Positions 33,265 to 41,861 of a stretch of 64,000 bases of DNA are shown here, piece after piece. The stretch comes from an uncultured Draconibacterium sp. (lineage in GTDB: Bacteria; Bacteroidota; Bacteroidia; Bacteroidales; Prolixibacteraceae): positions 2,327,001 to 2,391,000 of the forward strand of contig NZ_OY781464.1 of NCBI RefSeq assembly GCF_963676735.1, written 5' to 3'. Every line of letters starts with the position of its first letter. Within the stretch, counting starts at the first letter, position 1. A model generated the notes under the pieces. That model was not told the origin of the DNA, made no database searches, and saw nothing but the letters and a program-made list of their open reading frames with translations. Made by a program: the position numbers and the translations under genes.

Positions 33265-36200
33265 ATGAAGAAACTGCTTTTACTCAGTAGTGCACTGTTC
33301 CTATTACTTAGTGCACAAGCTCAAATTAGCGCAAAACTAATGCGCTACACCGATGTCTCGAACGAGCAAATTGCTTTTGTTTACGGGGGAGACATATGGC
33401 TGGTTGCCAAAGAAGGGGGAACAGCCATTCAGCTCACCAATTCTCCGGGAGAAGAATCGTGGCCGAAATTTTCGCCCGATGGTTCAGAAATTGCATTTAC
33501 CGCCAGTTACAATGGAAATTCTGATGTGTATGTAATTCCGGTTACGGGAGGCATACCAACCCGCGTAACATATAATTCATTCTCCGATAGGTTGGTCGAC
33601 TGGCATCCAGGTGGCAATAAGCTACTGTTTGCTTCGGCACGCGAAAACGGCATTGGTCGTTTAAACCAGTTTTTTATGGTAGATAAAGAAGGTGGCTTCC
33701 CCGAAAAACTAAAAATCCCTTACGGAGAGCTGGCCAGCTTTTCGCCGGATGGAAATCAACTGGCGTACATCACAAAAATTACGGAAAACTACCCGTTTAA
33801 ACGCTACCGTGGCGGCTTAACTTCAGACATCATTTTGTTTGATTTTGCGACCGAAAAAACCACACGCATTACCACCGACGAGGCGAACGACGGGAAACCA
33901 GGCTGGGCCGGCAATAAGGTCTACTTTTTGTCGGACCGTGGCGAAAACATGCGTTTAAACATTTGGGAATACAACACACAAAATCAAAACATCAGCCAGG
34001 TTACTTTTTATAAAGATTTTGATATTTCCTTTCTGTCGGCCGGACCTGAAGAGTTGGTTTACGAGATGGGAGGAGACCTGTACCTTATGGATTTGAACAG
34101 CCAGCAATCGCGAATAGTCGAAGTTAAGGTTATCAGCGATCTATCATTAGAAATACCGGGCAAACAAGATGTTAAAGGCAATATCTCGAACATGACTGCT
34201 GCGCCGGAAGGCAAGCGTATTGTTTTTGAAGCCCGCGGCGAATTATTTAATGTACCGGTTAAAGAAGGTTTCTCGATTAACCTTACCCGTTCGAGCGGTG
34301 CTTTTGATCAGAACCCGGCATGGTCGCCCGATGGCAAAACCATTGCTTACTGGAGCGATCGCTCGGGAGAATACGAAATATGGCTGCAAGACAGCCAGAG
34401 CAAAAATGCGCCAAAACAACTAACAAAAAGAGGAAAAGGCTTTGGCTATCGATTATTTTGGTCGCCCGACAGTAAAAAAATTGCCTTTATCGACGAAACC
34501 AATACCATTTCAATAATTGATACGGAAAATGGAGCGACAACAGTAGCCGGCAATTACAACTGGAATATTGGGCACGGAGGCCGTTTTGGATTTCCAATAT
34601 CATGGTCGCCCGATTCGAAATGGATTACCTTTAGCCAGGGACTCGACAATGCCAACGGCTGCATTGTTGTTTTTAACCTGGAAGAAAAGAAGCTGACACA
34701 GCTTACCAGCGGATTTTATGATGATGGCTACCCCGTTTTCAGCACCGATGGCAAATACCTGTTCTACCTCACTAACCGCACCTTTAACGCAGCCTACTCT
34801 TCGTTAAGCGACGGCACATGGATTTATCCGAACTCCACACAAATTGCATCCATCGGACTGAAAGCCGATACCCCGTCATTGCTTGCGCCAAAGAACGACG
34901 AAGTGACAATAAAGGAAGAAAAGAAAGACGAAGAAAAAGACAAGGAGAAAGAAGCAGGCAAAGAGGATAAAAAGAAAGATGCTAAAGACGACGACAAAAA
35001 GGAAAAAGAAGAGGATGGCGTAAAAGTAGAGATTGACTTTACTGACATAGAGAGTCGCCTTGTTTTATTACCGCCTAAAGCAGGCAATATCTCGGCACTA
35101 CTGCCTTTTGAAGGCAAATTGGTGTACCTGCGCCGCCCCAACACCGGATCGGGCGAACGCGCTTCGGCTTTACACTTTTTCGACTTGAAAGAACGCGAAG
35201 AAAAAGAAGTAATGAGTGATGTTAGCCGGGTGGTACCTACTGCCGATGGCAAACAAATGCTGGTGAGCTCAAAAGGAAAATATGGCATTATTAAGGCTGC
35301 TGCCGGACAAAAAATAGACGAGCCCATTCCAACCGATGGTTTAGTGATGGATTTGGTGCGGAAAGAAGAGTGGAAACAAGTGTTTATGGACACCTGGCGT
35401 CGCCATCGCGATTTCTTTTACGATCCCAACATGCAGGGCGTTGACTGGGAAGCCATGCGCGACCGCTACGCCAAATTGGTAAACGATGCCCGCACACGTT
35501 TGGACATTACCAATATTCAGTTAAACCTGGTTGCCGAATTAAGTGCCGGCCACACCTACGCAGGTGGTGGCGATGTGGAACAGGCTCCTTCGCGGGGTGG
35601 CGGATTTCTTGGCATCAACTGGGCAATGGATGGTAATGGTTACAAAATTGGTAAAATTCTGAAACCAGCTGCCTGGGATACTCAAACCCGTTCTCCGTTT
35701 AATCAACCCGGAATTGATGTTAATGAAGGTGATTATATCCTTTCAGTTAACGGAATTGGCCTTGCCACAGACAAAGATCCGTATGCGGCGTTTGAAGGTC
35801 TTTCGGGAAAAACCGTGGCACTTCAGGTTTCATCCACCGGAAAAACAGAGGATGCAAAAGAAGTAATAGTTGAACTGCTTAGTGCCCAACAGGAAAATAA
35901 TTTGCGCTATTTAAACCATTTAGAGAATAACCGCAAACTGGTTGAAGATCTGTCTGATGGGCAGTTGGGCTATATTTATATGTCCAACACTGCCGGGCAG
36001 GGCCAGCTGGAACTGGTAAAAATGTTCTACGGACAGCTGGATAAAAAAGGATTTATCCTTGACGAGCGTTTTAACGGAGGCGGACAATTGGCCGATCGTT
36101 TTCTGGAACTGTTGCAGCGCCCGGTTACCTACAACCTGCATTGGCGCCACGGAAAAGACCATACCAACCCGGTTAAAACAAATACCGGGCCGGTGGGCAT

Positions 36201-36579
36201 GCTTATTAACGGCTGGGCCGGATCAGGCGGCGATGGCTTACCCTGGGCATTTCAGGAATTGGAAGCAGGGCCTATTGTTGGCGAACGCACACTGGGCATT
36301 TTGGTTGGACCTGCAACCGGTCATCGTTTGATTGACGGAGGTTCGATAACCGTTCCCGGAGCTCGTTTATACGATAACGACGGACATTGGTTTTGGGAAG
36401 GCGAAGGCGTACGCCCTGACTTTAAAGTGTGGGACGACCCCAATATGCTGATGCAGGGACGCGACCCGCAAATGGAAAAAGTAGTAGAAGAAGTAATGAA
36501 ACTGGTGAAAGAAAACAAACACCTGATGACCCCGGCGCCGCCATTGGAAGACCGGTCGGCAAAAGGATTGAAAAATTAA
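33265..36579 (+). CDS. tricorn-like S41 family peptidase
   Basis: 1104 residues with signal peptide (LLLLSSALFLLLSAQAQ). Domain order: N-terminal WD/PD40-type beta-propeller repeats (WPKFSPDGSEIAF, NPAWSPDGKTIAYWS, PISWSPDSKWITF), a second propeller, a highly charged Lys/Glu/Asp linker at about 548-588, the tricorn C1 helical region, a PDZ domain near 780-870 (GFLGINW...DVNEGDYILSVNG), and the C-terminal S41 protease with the nucleophile Ser987 in GWAGSGGD. Family members trim peptides downstream of other proteases; secreted versions are common in Bacteroidota. A terminator follows. Confidence 0.92.
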   Translation: MKKLLLLSSALFLLLSAQAQISAKLMRYTDVSNEQIAFVYGGDIWLVAKEGGTAIQLTNSPGEESWPKFSPDGSEIAFTASYNGNSDVYVIPVTGGIPTRVTYNSFSDRLVDWHPGGNKLLFASARENGIGRLNQFFMVDKEGGFPEKLKIPYGELASFSPDGNQLAYITKITENYPFKRYRGGLTSDIILFDFATEKTTRITTDEANDGKPGWAGNKVYFLSDRGENMRLNIWEYNTQNQNISQVTFYKDFDISFLSAGPEELVYEMGGDLYLMDLNSQQSRIVEVKVISDLSLEIPGKQDVKGNISNMTAAPEGKRIVFEARGELFNVPVKEGFSINLTRSSGAFDQNPAWSPDGKTIAYWSDRSGEYEIWLQDSQSKNAPKQLTKRGKGFGYRLFWSPDSKKIAFIDETNTISIIDTENGATTVAGNYNWNIGHGGRFGFPISWSPDSKWITFSQGLDNANGCIVVFNLEEKKLTQLTSGFYDDGYPVFSTDGKYLFYLTNRTFNAAYSSLSDGTWIYPNSTQIASIGLKADTPSLLAPKNDEVTIKEEKKDEEKDKEKEAGKEDKKKDAKDDDKKEKEEDGVKVEIDFTDIESRLVLLPPKAGNISALLPFEGKLVYLRRPNTGSGERASALHFFDLKEREEKEVMSDVSRVVPTADGKQMLVSSKGKYGIIKAAAGQKIDEPIPTDGLVMDLVRKEEWKQVFMDTWRRHRDFFYDPNMQGVDWEAMRDRYAKLVNDARTRLDITNIQLNLVAELSAGHTYAGGGDVEQAPSRGGGFLGINWAMDGNGYKIGKILKPAAWDTQTRSPFNQPGIDVNEGDYILSVNGIGLATDKDPYAAFEGLSGKTVALQVSSTGKTEDAKEVIVELLSAQQENNLRYLNHLENNRKLVEDLSDGQLGYIYMSNTAGQGQLELVKMFYGQLDKKGFILDERFNGGGQLADRFLELLQRPVTYNLHWRHGKDHTNPVKTNTGPVGMLINGWAGSGGDGLPWAFQELEAGPIVGERTLGILVGPATGHRLIDGGSITVPGARLYDNDGHWFWEGEGVRPDFKVWDDPNMLMQGRDPQMEKVVEEVMKLVKENKHLMTPAPPLEDRSAKGLKN

Positions 36580-36606
36580 ATAAACACCAAAATTACATGG
36601 AATAAG

Positions 36607-36641
36607 AAAGGAGATGACTGCATGCAGACATCTCCTTTTTT
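36607..36641 (+). terminator. terminator of the S41 peptidase gene
   Basis: AAAGGAGATG and CATCTCCTTT around an internally palindromic CTGCATGCAG loop, followed by T-run. Confidence 0.88.
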
Positions 36642-36704
36642 AAAATAGTGCTGGAAAAGACATGATTTCGTTCTCCAGTCCATCTCCACCCAATCAAACA
36701 ACAT

Positions 36705-37457
36705 TTAAAACTTTACAATCCACTGCCCTACCAGCCCTAAAAACTGTTCATGATTAGACAACATTGCAGGATGTCCTCCTTTTTCAAAGAGGTAAATTTT
36801 AAGCCGTCTATTTTTCTTCTGAAGGTCAAGATAGATATCCTCAAGATAATCGCAATATTCATCTTCCCTGCTTCCGGTAAGCCATGTCGGGATAGAAAGT
36901 TCAGCGATTGGTTTATGAAAAAATGAATGGCCTCTTTCTGCAAAGCGAAGAAGCATATCGGTATCCAAATCAACAATTTTTTCCCAATCCTCGCCATGGT
37001 TATGTTGCCAGAAAGCCACTGCATCGCTGTTTCTTTTGGCTTCTTCTCTGTCTGTCTTCAGGTCATTAATAAAGGTGTTTAACGGATACGCTCCTTCAAA
37101 ACTATCGGCCACAATGGCTTTAATTCGCGCAGGAGCTTCGAGTCCCATATTTAGTGCCACCAGCGCACCTCCGCTAGTTCCAATTACTGTTACTTTTTCG
37201 GTATTCGTTTCATCAAGAAGCGCCAAACAAACCATGGCATTGTAGTACCAAAAATCTGTTTCAAACTGCTCCAGTCTGTCTGATTTGCCGTGCCCGGGAA
37301 AATCTAGAGTAATCACTTTAAAGTTGTTGGCATATTCTTCTATTACCGGGGCAAACATACCCGACGAAGCAGTATTTCCCTGAAGGAGCAGAACAGGTTC
37401 TCCCTCCCCTTTAATATCGTAATTCACTGTTAATCCGCGAAATAGAAAAGACGACAT
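36705..37457 (-). CDS. alpha/beta hydrolase
   Basis: 250 residues. The alpha/beta-hydrolase fold is shown by the oxyanion-side LLLQGNTASSG, DFPGHGKSD, and the nucleophile elbow GTSGGALVALNMG with serine at about 95. The C-terminal histidine is in EKGGHPAML. Substrate cannot be inferred; esterase, lactonase or C-C hydrolase activity are all possible. Monocistronic, between the S41 peptidase and the acyltransferase-ankyrin gene. Confidence 0.85.
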   Translation of the reverse strand: MSSFLFRGLTVNYDIKGEGEPVLLLQGNTASSGMFAPVIEEYANNFKVITLDFPGHGKSDRLEQFETDFWYYNAMVCLALLDETNTEKVTVIGTSGGALVALNMGLEAPARIKAIVADSFEGAYPLNTFINDLKTDREEAKRNSDAVAFWQHNHGEDWEKIVDLDTDMLLRFAERGHSFFHKPIAELSIPTWLTGSREDEYCDYLEDIYLDLQKKNRRLKIYLFEKGGHPAMLSNHEQFLGLVGQWIVKF

Positions 37458-37542
37458 GAGTATGCTAATTTTATGGTTTTACAATTAGTCGGACTTTAGG
37501 TTATTCTGTTACAAAGCTGCTATAGTTTCTTGTTTATAAGTT

Positions 37543-39261
37543 TTAATGCTTAGCAATCACATCAGCTATTACCGGACGCGTCTGTTCAATTCTTTCCAAG
37601 TCGAGCGCCAGACCCAGTGGTTCGTATACCTTTGCAAAATATTCATAAATGCCTTTTACCATTTCAAAAGGTGCCTGAACCGATTGTAAAGCGGTAGCGC
37701 CTGAATTATTTACTACGAAAACAGGAATACCTTGTTTTAACAGCATTGTAACGATTTCTGTGCGGCAGAAAAAAGCAGCAGTATGCAGAGCGGTTGAACC
37801 GTCGTTATTGGTAACATCCAGCCGGGCACCAGCCTGAATCAACTCCCGGGCAATTTCCGTTTTCCCGAACACACAAGCTGTCATTAAAGGGCTCGATCCG
37901 CCGGCAGGTTCTTTTTCATTTAAATCAGCTCCGGATGCGATTAGAGCCTTTACTGTCTGTAAATCGCCTGCAATTACCGCCGCATGAATACTATTTCCGC
38001 TTTGAGACAAAGCTTCTGTTTCTGTTGTTTTCTGATCTTCATTGTTTTCTGTTGTTCCCGGATAAGCATTAAAAGCAGCAAATATAATTACTAACGAAAG
38101 TACACCGGTGGCCACCGTTTTGGCAGTAATCTGGCGATTACGAACGTTTCGCCACGAGCTGATAAGGAAATTCGACAAGCCAAAAGTAAGTAAGGACACC
38201 ATTACAAATTTAAGCATTGAGGGAATTGGCAATCCTACCAGCGACAAGGCAACCACTCCAAGAACAATAGTATGAATAATATAAACCGAGTAAGAATTGC
38301 GGTTAAGTTCATCCATAAGCGCATACCTTTTATTAAAACTGTGGCGGAAACTGTACAGAAATATGTACAATAGTGTAAGTTGCGAGAGCAGCCCAAAAGC
38401 ATAGTAAGCTACACGGTCGGCAAATTGCGAAATGAAATAATAATTTCGCTGCGGATCGATGATATTAAAAAAGGTGTTTAATGCAACCGCGGTAAACAAG
38501 CCAAGTGCTAGCGTAAGCACAACATTGGCAACAATATAAAGTCGCTTGTTCTTTTTATTTGATTCGAATACTTTTAATTTGTAACACAGTGACCCCAGTA
38601 AAAACGACATAAAATAAACGAGCAGTCGTTCGCGTTGAAAGTGAAAAACAGCCGAATCATACCATCCGTTTAAGCCTAGCTGAGCTATACTTACGCTGTA
38701 CACCACACCAAGCACAAACATGACAACAACAGCAGCTTTAAGGTTAATTCTTAAGGAGAGTACTTTTGATTTTGCCAACACCAGGTAAATCACCTGGAAC
38801 ATAAACAATACAGGTAAAAACCACAACCAGTTTTGAGCCGGGTTATTGGCATAAAAACTCAGGTCGCTGCCTGCCCTTTCAAAAAAGTGAAAGTACGTAA
38901 ACCACTCTTCCTGAGGCAATCCTCTTGAATACAGGAAAATAAACTTGTAAGCCGGAATTAAAGTAAATACGGCAATTACCCAAGGTATTAAAATCCGCTT
39001 AACTTTCGATTTAATAAACTCAACTGATGTTTTCGCCTTTAACGACATCGGAATTAAATATCCGGAGATAAAAAAAATGATAAACATGATAAATAAATCA
39101 AGATAAAGACGAACCAAACCAATTGAATTGGCTTTTACCGGATCTACTACAATCCAGGAGTTTTGCAATACATGTTCATAAACCAATCCGGCGTGTAAAA
39201 CCACTACCAGAAAAATCATAACTGTTCTTAAATGGTCGAGAAAAAAAATACGTGTTTTCAT
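37543..39261 (-). CDS. acyltransferase-3 fused to ankyrin repeats
   Basis: 572 residues from MKTRIFFLDHLRTVM. Residues 1 to about 405 are a polytopic acyltransferase-3 domain (ten or so helices) with the N-terminal FLDHLRTVMIFLVVVLHAG motif whose histidine is typical of O-acyltransferases. A linker follows, then three to four ankyrin repeats (about 425-530: AAVIAGDLQTVKALIASGAD, PLMTACVFGKTEIARELI, ALHTAAFFCRTEIVTMLL). If the extra helix before the linker is counted, the ankyrins would face the periplasm; topology is inferred. The frame extends to 39306 but the family motif starts right at 39261. Divergent from the AraC-TPR regulator. Confidence 0.85.
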   Translation of the reverse strand: MKTRIFFLDHLRTVMIFLVVVLHAGLVYEHVLQNSWIVVDPVKANSIGLVRLYLDLFIMFIIFFISGYLIPMSLKAKTSVEFIKSKVKRILIPWVIAVFTLIPAYKFIFLYSRGLPQEEWFTYFHFFERAGSDLSFYANNPAQNWLWFLPVLFMFQVIYLVLAKSKVLSLRINLKAAVVVMFVLGVVYSVSIAQLGLNGWYDSAVFHFQRERLLVYFMSFLLGSLCYKLKVFESNKKNKRLYIVANVVLTLALGLFTAVALNTFFNIIDPQRNYYFISQFADRVAYYAFGLLSQLTLLYIFLYSFRHSFNKRYALMDELNRNSYSVYIIHTIVLGVVALSLVGLPIPSMLKFVMVSLLTFGLSNFLISSWRNVRNRQITAKTVATGVLSLVIIFAAFNAYPGTTENNEDQKTTETEALSQSGNSIHAAVIAGDLQTVKALIASGADLNEKEPAGGSSPLMTACVFGKTEIARELIQAGARLDVTNNDGSTALHTAAFFCRTEIVTMLLKQGIPVFVVNNSGATALQSVQAPFEMVKGIYEYFAKVYEPLGLALDLERIEQTRPVIADVIAKH

Positions 39262-39306
39262 CTGTTTAATTTTTTTTGATTTCTGAATGTTAAAATCCCG
39301 ATACAT

Positions 39307-39716
39307 CGGGACAGGAACTCACATAAATTTTAATCATTCTTTTTTGTGAATTTAGAATGAGCGAAAAATTCATGTTCGTTTCATAATTTGTTTTTTTGTG
39401 GAAACCGTTAGTTCGATGTCCGTTGTTTTTATTGATGTAAAGGTCGGGCGAAGCATGATGCAGGTCTAATGAACTATGCAGCGAAGTATATGAAGTTTGC
39501 TGAGGGGGTATAAATTATGATGCAAGCGTATAAATTATGAAGCAACAGCTGACGCAAAGCCCTGATAAACTGAATTGTATCGCAATTTGAAAAGTATATA
39601 CCAACATGAAAAAACAAGCTGCACAAAATTAAATATGAACGAAAGAATGGATTGGATAAGGGACAAACAAACAGTTTTTGTATTTTTAAGATCATAATTA
39701 TCCGAAGCTTTCAACT
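39307..39716. other. divergent regulatory region, acyltransferase-ankyrin / AraC-TPR
   Basis: No gene is evident in these 410 bp. It holds a 7-bp-arm palindrome (TCCCGATACATCGGGA, 39296-39311), two 18-bp direct repeats spaced 20 bp apart (39508-39545), and AT-rich sequence with possible promoters on both strands. Confidence 0.6.
39508..39545. promoter_or_regulatory. tandem 20-bp-spaced direct repeats, candidate AraC site
   Basis: GTATAAATTATGATGCAA at 39508-39525 and GTATAAATTATGAAGCAA at 39528-39545 differ at one base and are two helical turns apart. This is the spacing expected for a dimeric AraC-family regulator binding tandem half-sites, and the AraC-TPR gene starts 170 bp away. Confidence 0.5.
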
Positions 39717-41792
39717 ATGCCTGGTCTTACTTCCGCTGAAAAAAAATTTCTAAGCCAAATTACACAACTTGTTGAGGAGAACATATCGAATGAGCAGTTT
39801 GGGGTTTCCGAACTGGCCGAAGCGGCAGGCATGAGTCGATCAAACCTTCTACGCAAAATCAAAAAAATAACCGATTTATCAGCCAGCCAGTATATTCGCA
39901 ATGTCAGGTTAAAATATGCCTCAGAATTACTGGAGGAAGGGGCCTGGACAGTATCAGAAATTTCGTATAAAGTGGGTTTTGGCAGCCCCTCGTATTTTAT
40001 CAAATGCTTTCGCGAGCTGTATGGTTACCCTCCGGGCGAACTTGGCAAACACCAGGAAGCGGATGCAGAAAACCTGGAAGAACAGGCAGAGGTGCACCCA
40101 CCTATTCCGAAGAAAAAGTTTCCGTTTATACTGATTTCCTTTTTTGCTATCGTACTAATTGCAGCCGTTTTATATGTGGTATTGCGCCCTGCCTCGCCGG
40201 GTAAAGACAACATAAAATCAATTGCCGTGTTGCCCTTTTTAAACGACAGTAACGACACCAGCAATGTGTACATTATTAACGGATTAATGGAAGCCACGCT
40301 TAACAACCTGCAGCAAATAAACGATTTACGGGTAATCAGCCGAACCTCGGTTGAACCCTACCGCAACAACCCAAAATCCACGGCAGAAATTGCCCGCGAG
40401 CTAAATGCCACCTACCTGGTTGAAGGTAGCGGACAAAAAATTGACAATCAGATTTTGCTTAATATTCGTTTAATTGACACCCGAACAAATAATGACTTAT
40501 GGGGCCAGCAATACCGGCGAAATACGGAAGACATTTTTTCGCTACAGGCCGATGTAGCAAAAAATATTGCTGAACAAATTGAAGCCATTGTAACACCTGA
40601 AGAAAGCAAACGGATTGAGAAAAAACCGACCGACAATCTGCAAGCCTACGACCTGTTTTTAAAAGGACTGGATTTTTTGAGAATACCTACGGAAGATAAT
40701 TTACAAAAGGCTGTCCCTCTCTTCAAAAAAGCAATTCAGGAGGATAAAGAATTTGCCCGTGCCTATGCCGGAGTTGCCATCTCTTTTTTTATGCTTGACC
40801 GGGGAAAATCGGTAAAACAATTTACTGACTCGATAAATTACTATGCCGACCAGGCCTTGTTTTACGACTCGAAACTCCCCCAGAGTTTAACGGCTAAAGC
40901 ATTGTTTTACATGGCGCACAACGAGTACGAGCTGGCACTTCCCTATCTGGAAAAGGCACTGGAAATCAGTCCCAACTCAGATGTAGTTTTGGCCTTCCTG
41001 GTTGATTTATATGTAAACTATTTACCCGATACGGAAAAATACCTGGAGTATGCCTTAAAAGGACTCGAAATTGATATTGTGGCTGCTTACGACTCAGGTG
41101 CGGCAAGCTATAGTTATTTACATATCAGTAATGCTTTTATACAATCAGCATTTATCGATGAAGCCCAAAAATATATTGATATCTCACTGGATCTTCTTCC
41201 TGAAAATCTTTACTCGCAATATGTAAAAGCCTACATTCAGTATGCACGTGATGAAGATATGCAGCGGCTAAATAAAACCTTACTTGCTGTTTTTGAAAAA
41301 GATAAAACCCGACTGGATGTGCTGCAGGAGGTAGCAAAATCCTACTACTACCTTGGCGATTTTGAGACAGCCGCCCTGTACTACAAACCTTTTGTTGAAG
41401 CCAGGGAGAAATATAAACTGGACATTTATCCTTCGGAGAATGGAAAAATTGCCTTAACCTTTGATAAAACCGGCGAAAAGGAGTTAGCTGATAAATATTT
41501 TAAGCGCTACAAAACATGGGCTGAAAAAGACCCTTCTGTGTATAGCAACTATTCATTAGCCATGTACTATTCCTATTTAGGCGATACAGAAAAGGCAGTG
41601 GAATTCCTCGATAAATTTTCGCAAAAAGACAAATTCAACTATTGGATTGTTCTTTTTACAGCTGTTGATCCGCTATCTGAGAATATGCAACTTCATCCGC
41701 AGTATAAAAAGATATTTGCCAGAATTGAAAATAAGTTTGAGAATTACCACAAAAGGATAAAAAAGTCGCTTGAAGTAAAGGGCTTGCTTTAA
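39717..41792 (+). CDS. membrane-anchored AraC-family regulator with TPR sensor
   Basis: 691 residues. Residues about 10-110 are a C-terminal-type AraC DNA-binding domain placed at the N-terminus (FGVSELAEAAGMSRSNLLRKIK; VSEISYKVGFGSPSYFIKCF). A single transmembrane helix follows near 135-157. The periplasmic part begins with a TolB/FlgO-like domain (IAVLPFLNDSNDTSN, LIDTRTNNDLWGQQY) and continues with about eight TPR-like helical repeats to the end. The layout parallels CadC-type one-component regulators in which a periplasmic sensor directly controls a membrane-tethered DNA-binding domain. The likely target is the divergent acyltransferase-ankyrin gene. Confidence 0.88.
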   Translation: MPGLTSAEKKFLSQITQLVEENISNEQFGVSELAEAAGMSRSNLLRKIKKITDLSASQYIRNVRLKYASELLEEGAWTVSEISYKVGFGSPSYFIKCFRELYGYPPGELGKHQEADAENLEEQAEVHPPIPKKKFPFILISFFAIVLIAAVLYVVLRPASPGKDNIKSIAVLPFLNDSNDTSNVYIINGLMEATLNNLQQINDLRVISRTSVEPYRNNPKSTAEIARELNATYLVEGSGQKIDNQILLNIRLIDTRTNNDLWGQQYRRNTEDIFSLQADVAKNIAEQIEAIVTPEESKRIEKKPTDNLQAYDLFLKGLDFLRIPTEDNLQKAVPLFKKAIQEDKEFARAYAGVAISFFMLDRGKSVKQFTDSINYYADQALFYDSKLPQSLTAKALFYMAHNEYELALPYLEKALEISPNSDVVLAFLVDLYVNYLPDTEKYLEYALKGLEIDIVAAYDSGAASYSYLHISNAFIQSAFIDEAQKYIDISLDLLPENLYSQYVKAYIQYARDEDMQRLNKTLLAVFEKDKTRLDVLQEVAKSYYYLGDFETAALYYKPFVEAREKYKLDIYPSENGKIALTFDKTGEKELADKYFKRYKTWAEKDPSVYSNYSLAMYYSYLGDTEKAVEFLDKFSQKDKFNYWIVLFTAVDPLSENMQLHPQYKKIFARIENKFENYHKRIKKSLEVKGLL

Positions 41793-41801
41793 AAAGAATA
41801 A

Positions 41802-41827
41802 GCCTCTCATCAAAACTGATGAAAGGC
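41802..41827. terminator. possible bidirectional terminator
   Basis: GCCTCTCATCA-AAAC-TGATGAAAGGC forms an 11-bp stem with one mismatch between the convergent stops at 41792 and 41862. The minus strand runs into TTATTCTTTTT. Confidence 0.65.
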
Positions 41828-41861
41828 CATTCTGTTTACATTATAGAAGGAGAAAATAGTA

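Noticed and set aside
39296..39311. Palindrome TCCCGATACATCGGGA near the acyltransferase gene
   Set aside because: Short TCCCGAT-type palindromes are common in Bacteroidota genomes and often lie at gene ends; no specific function assigned.
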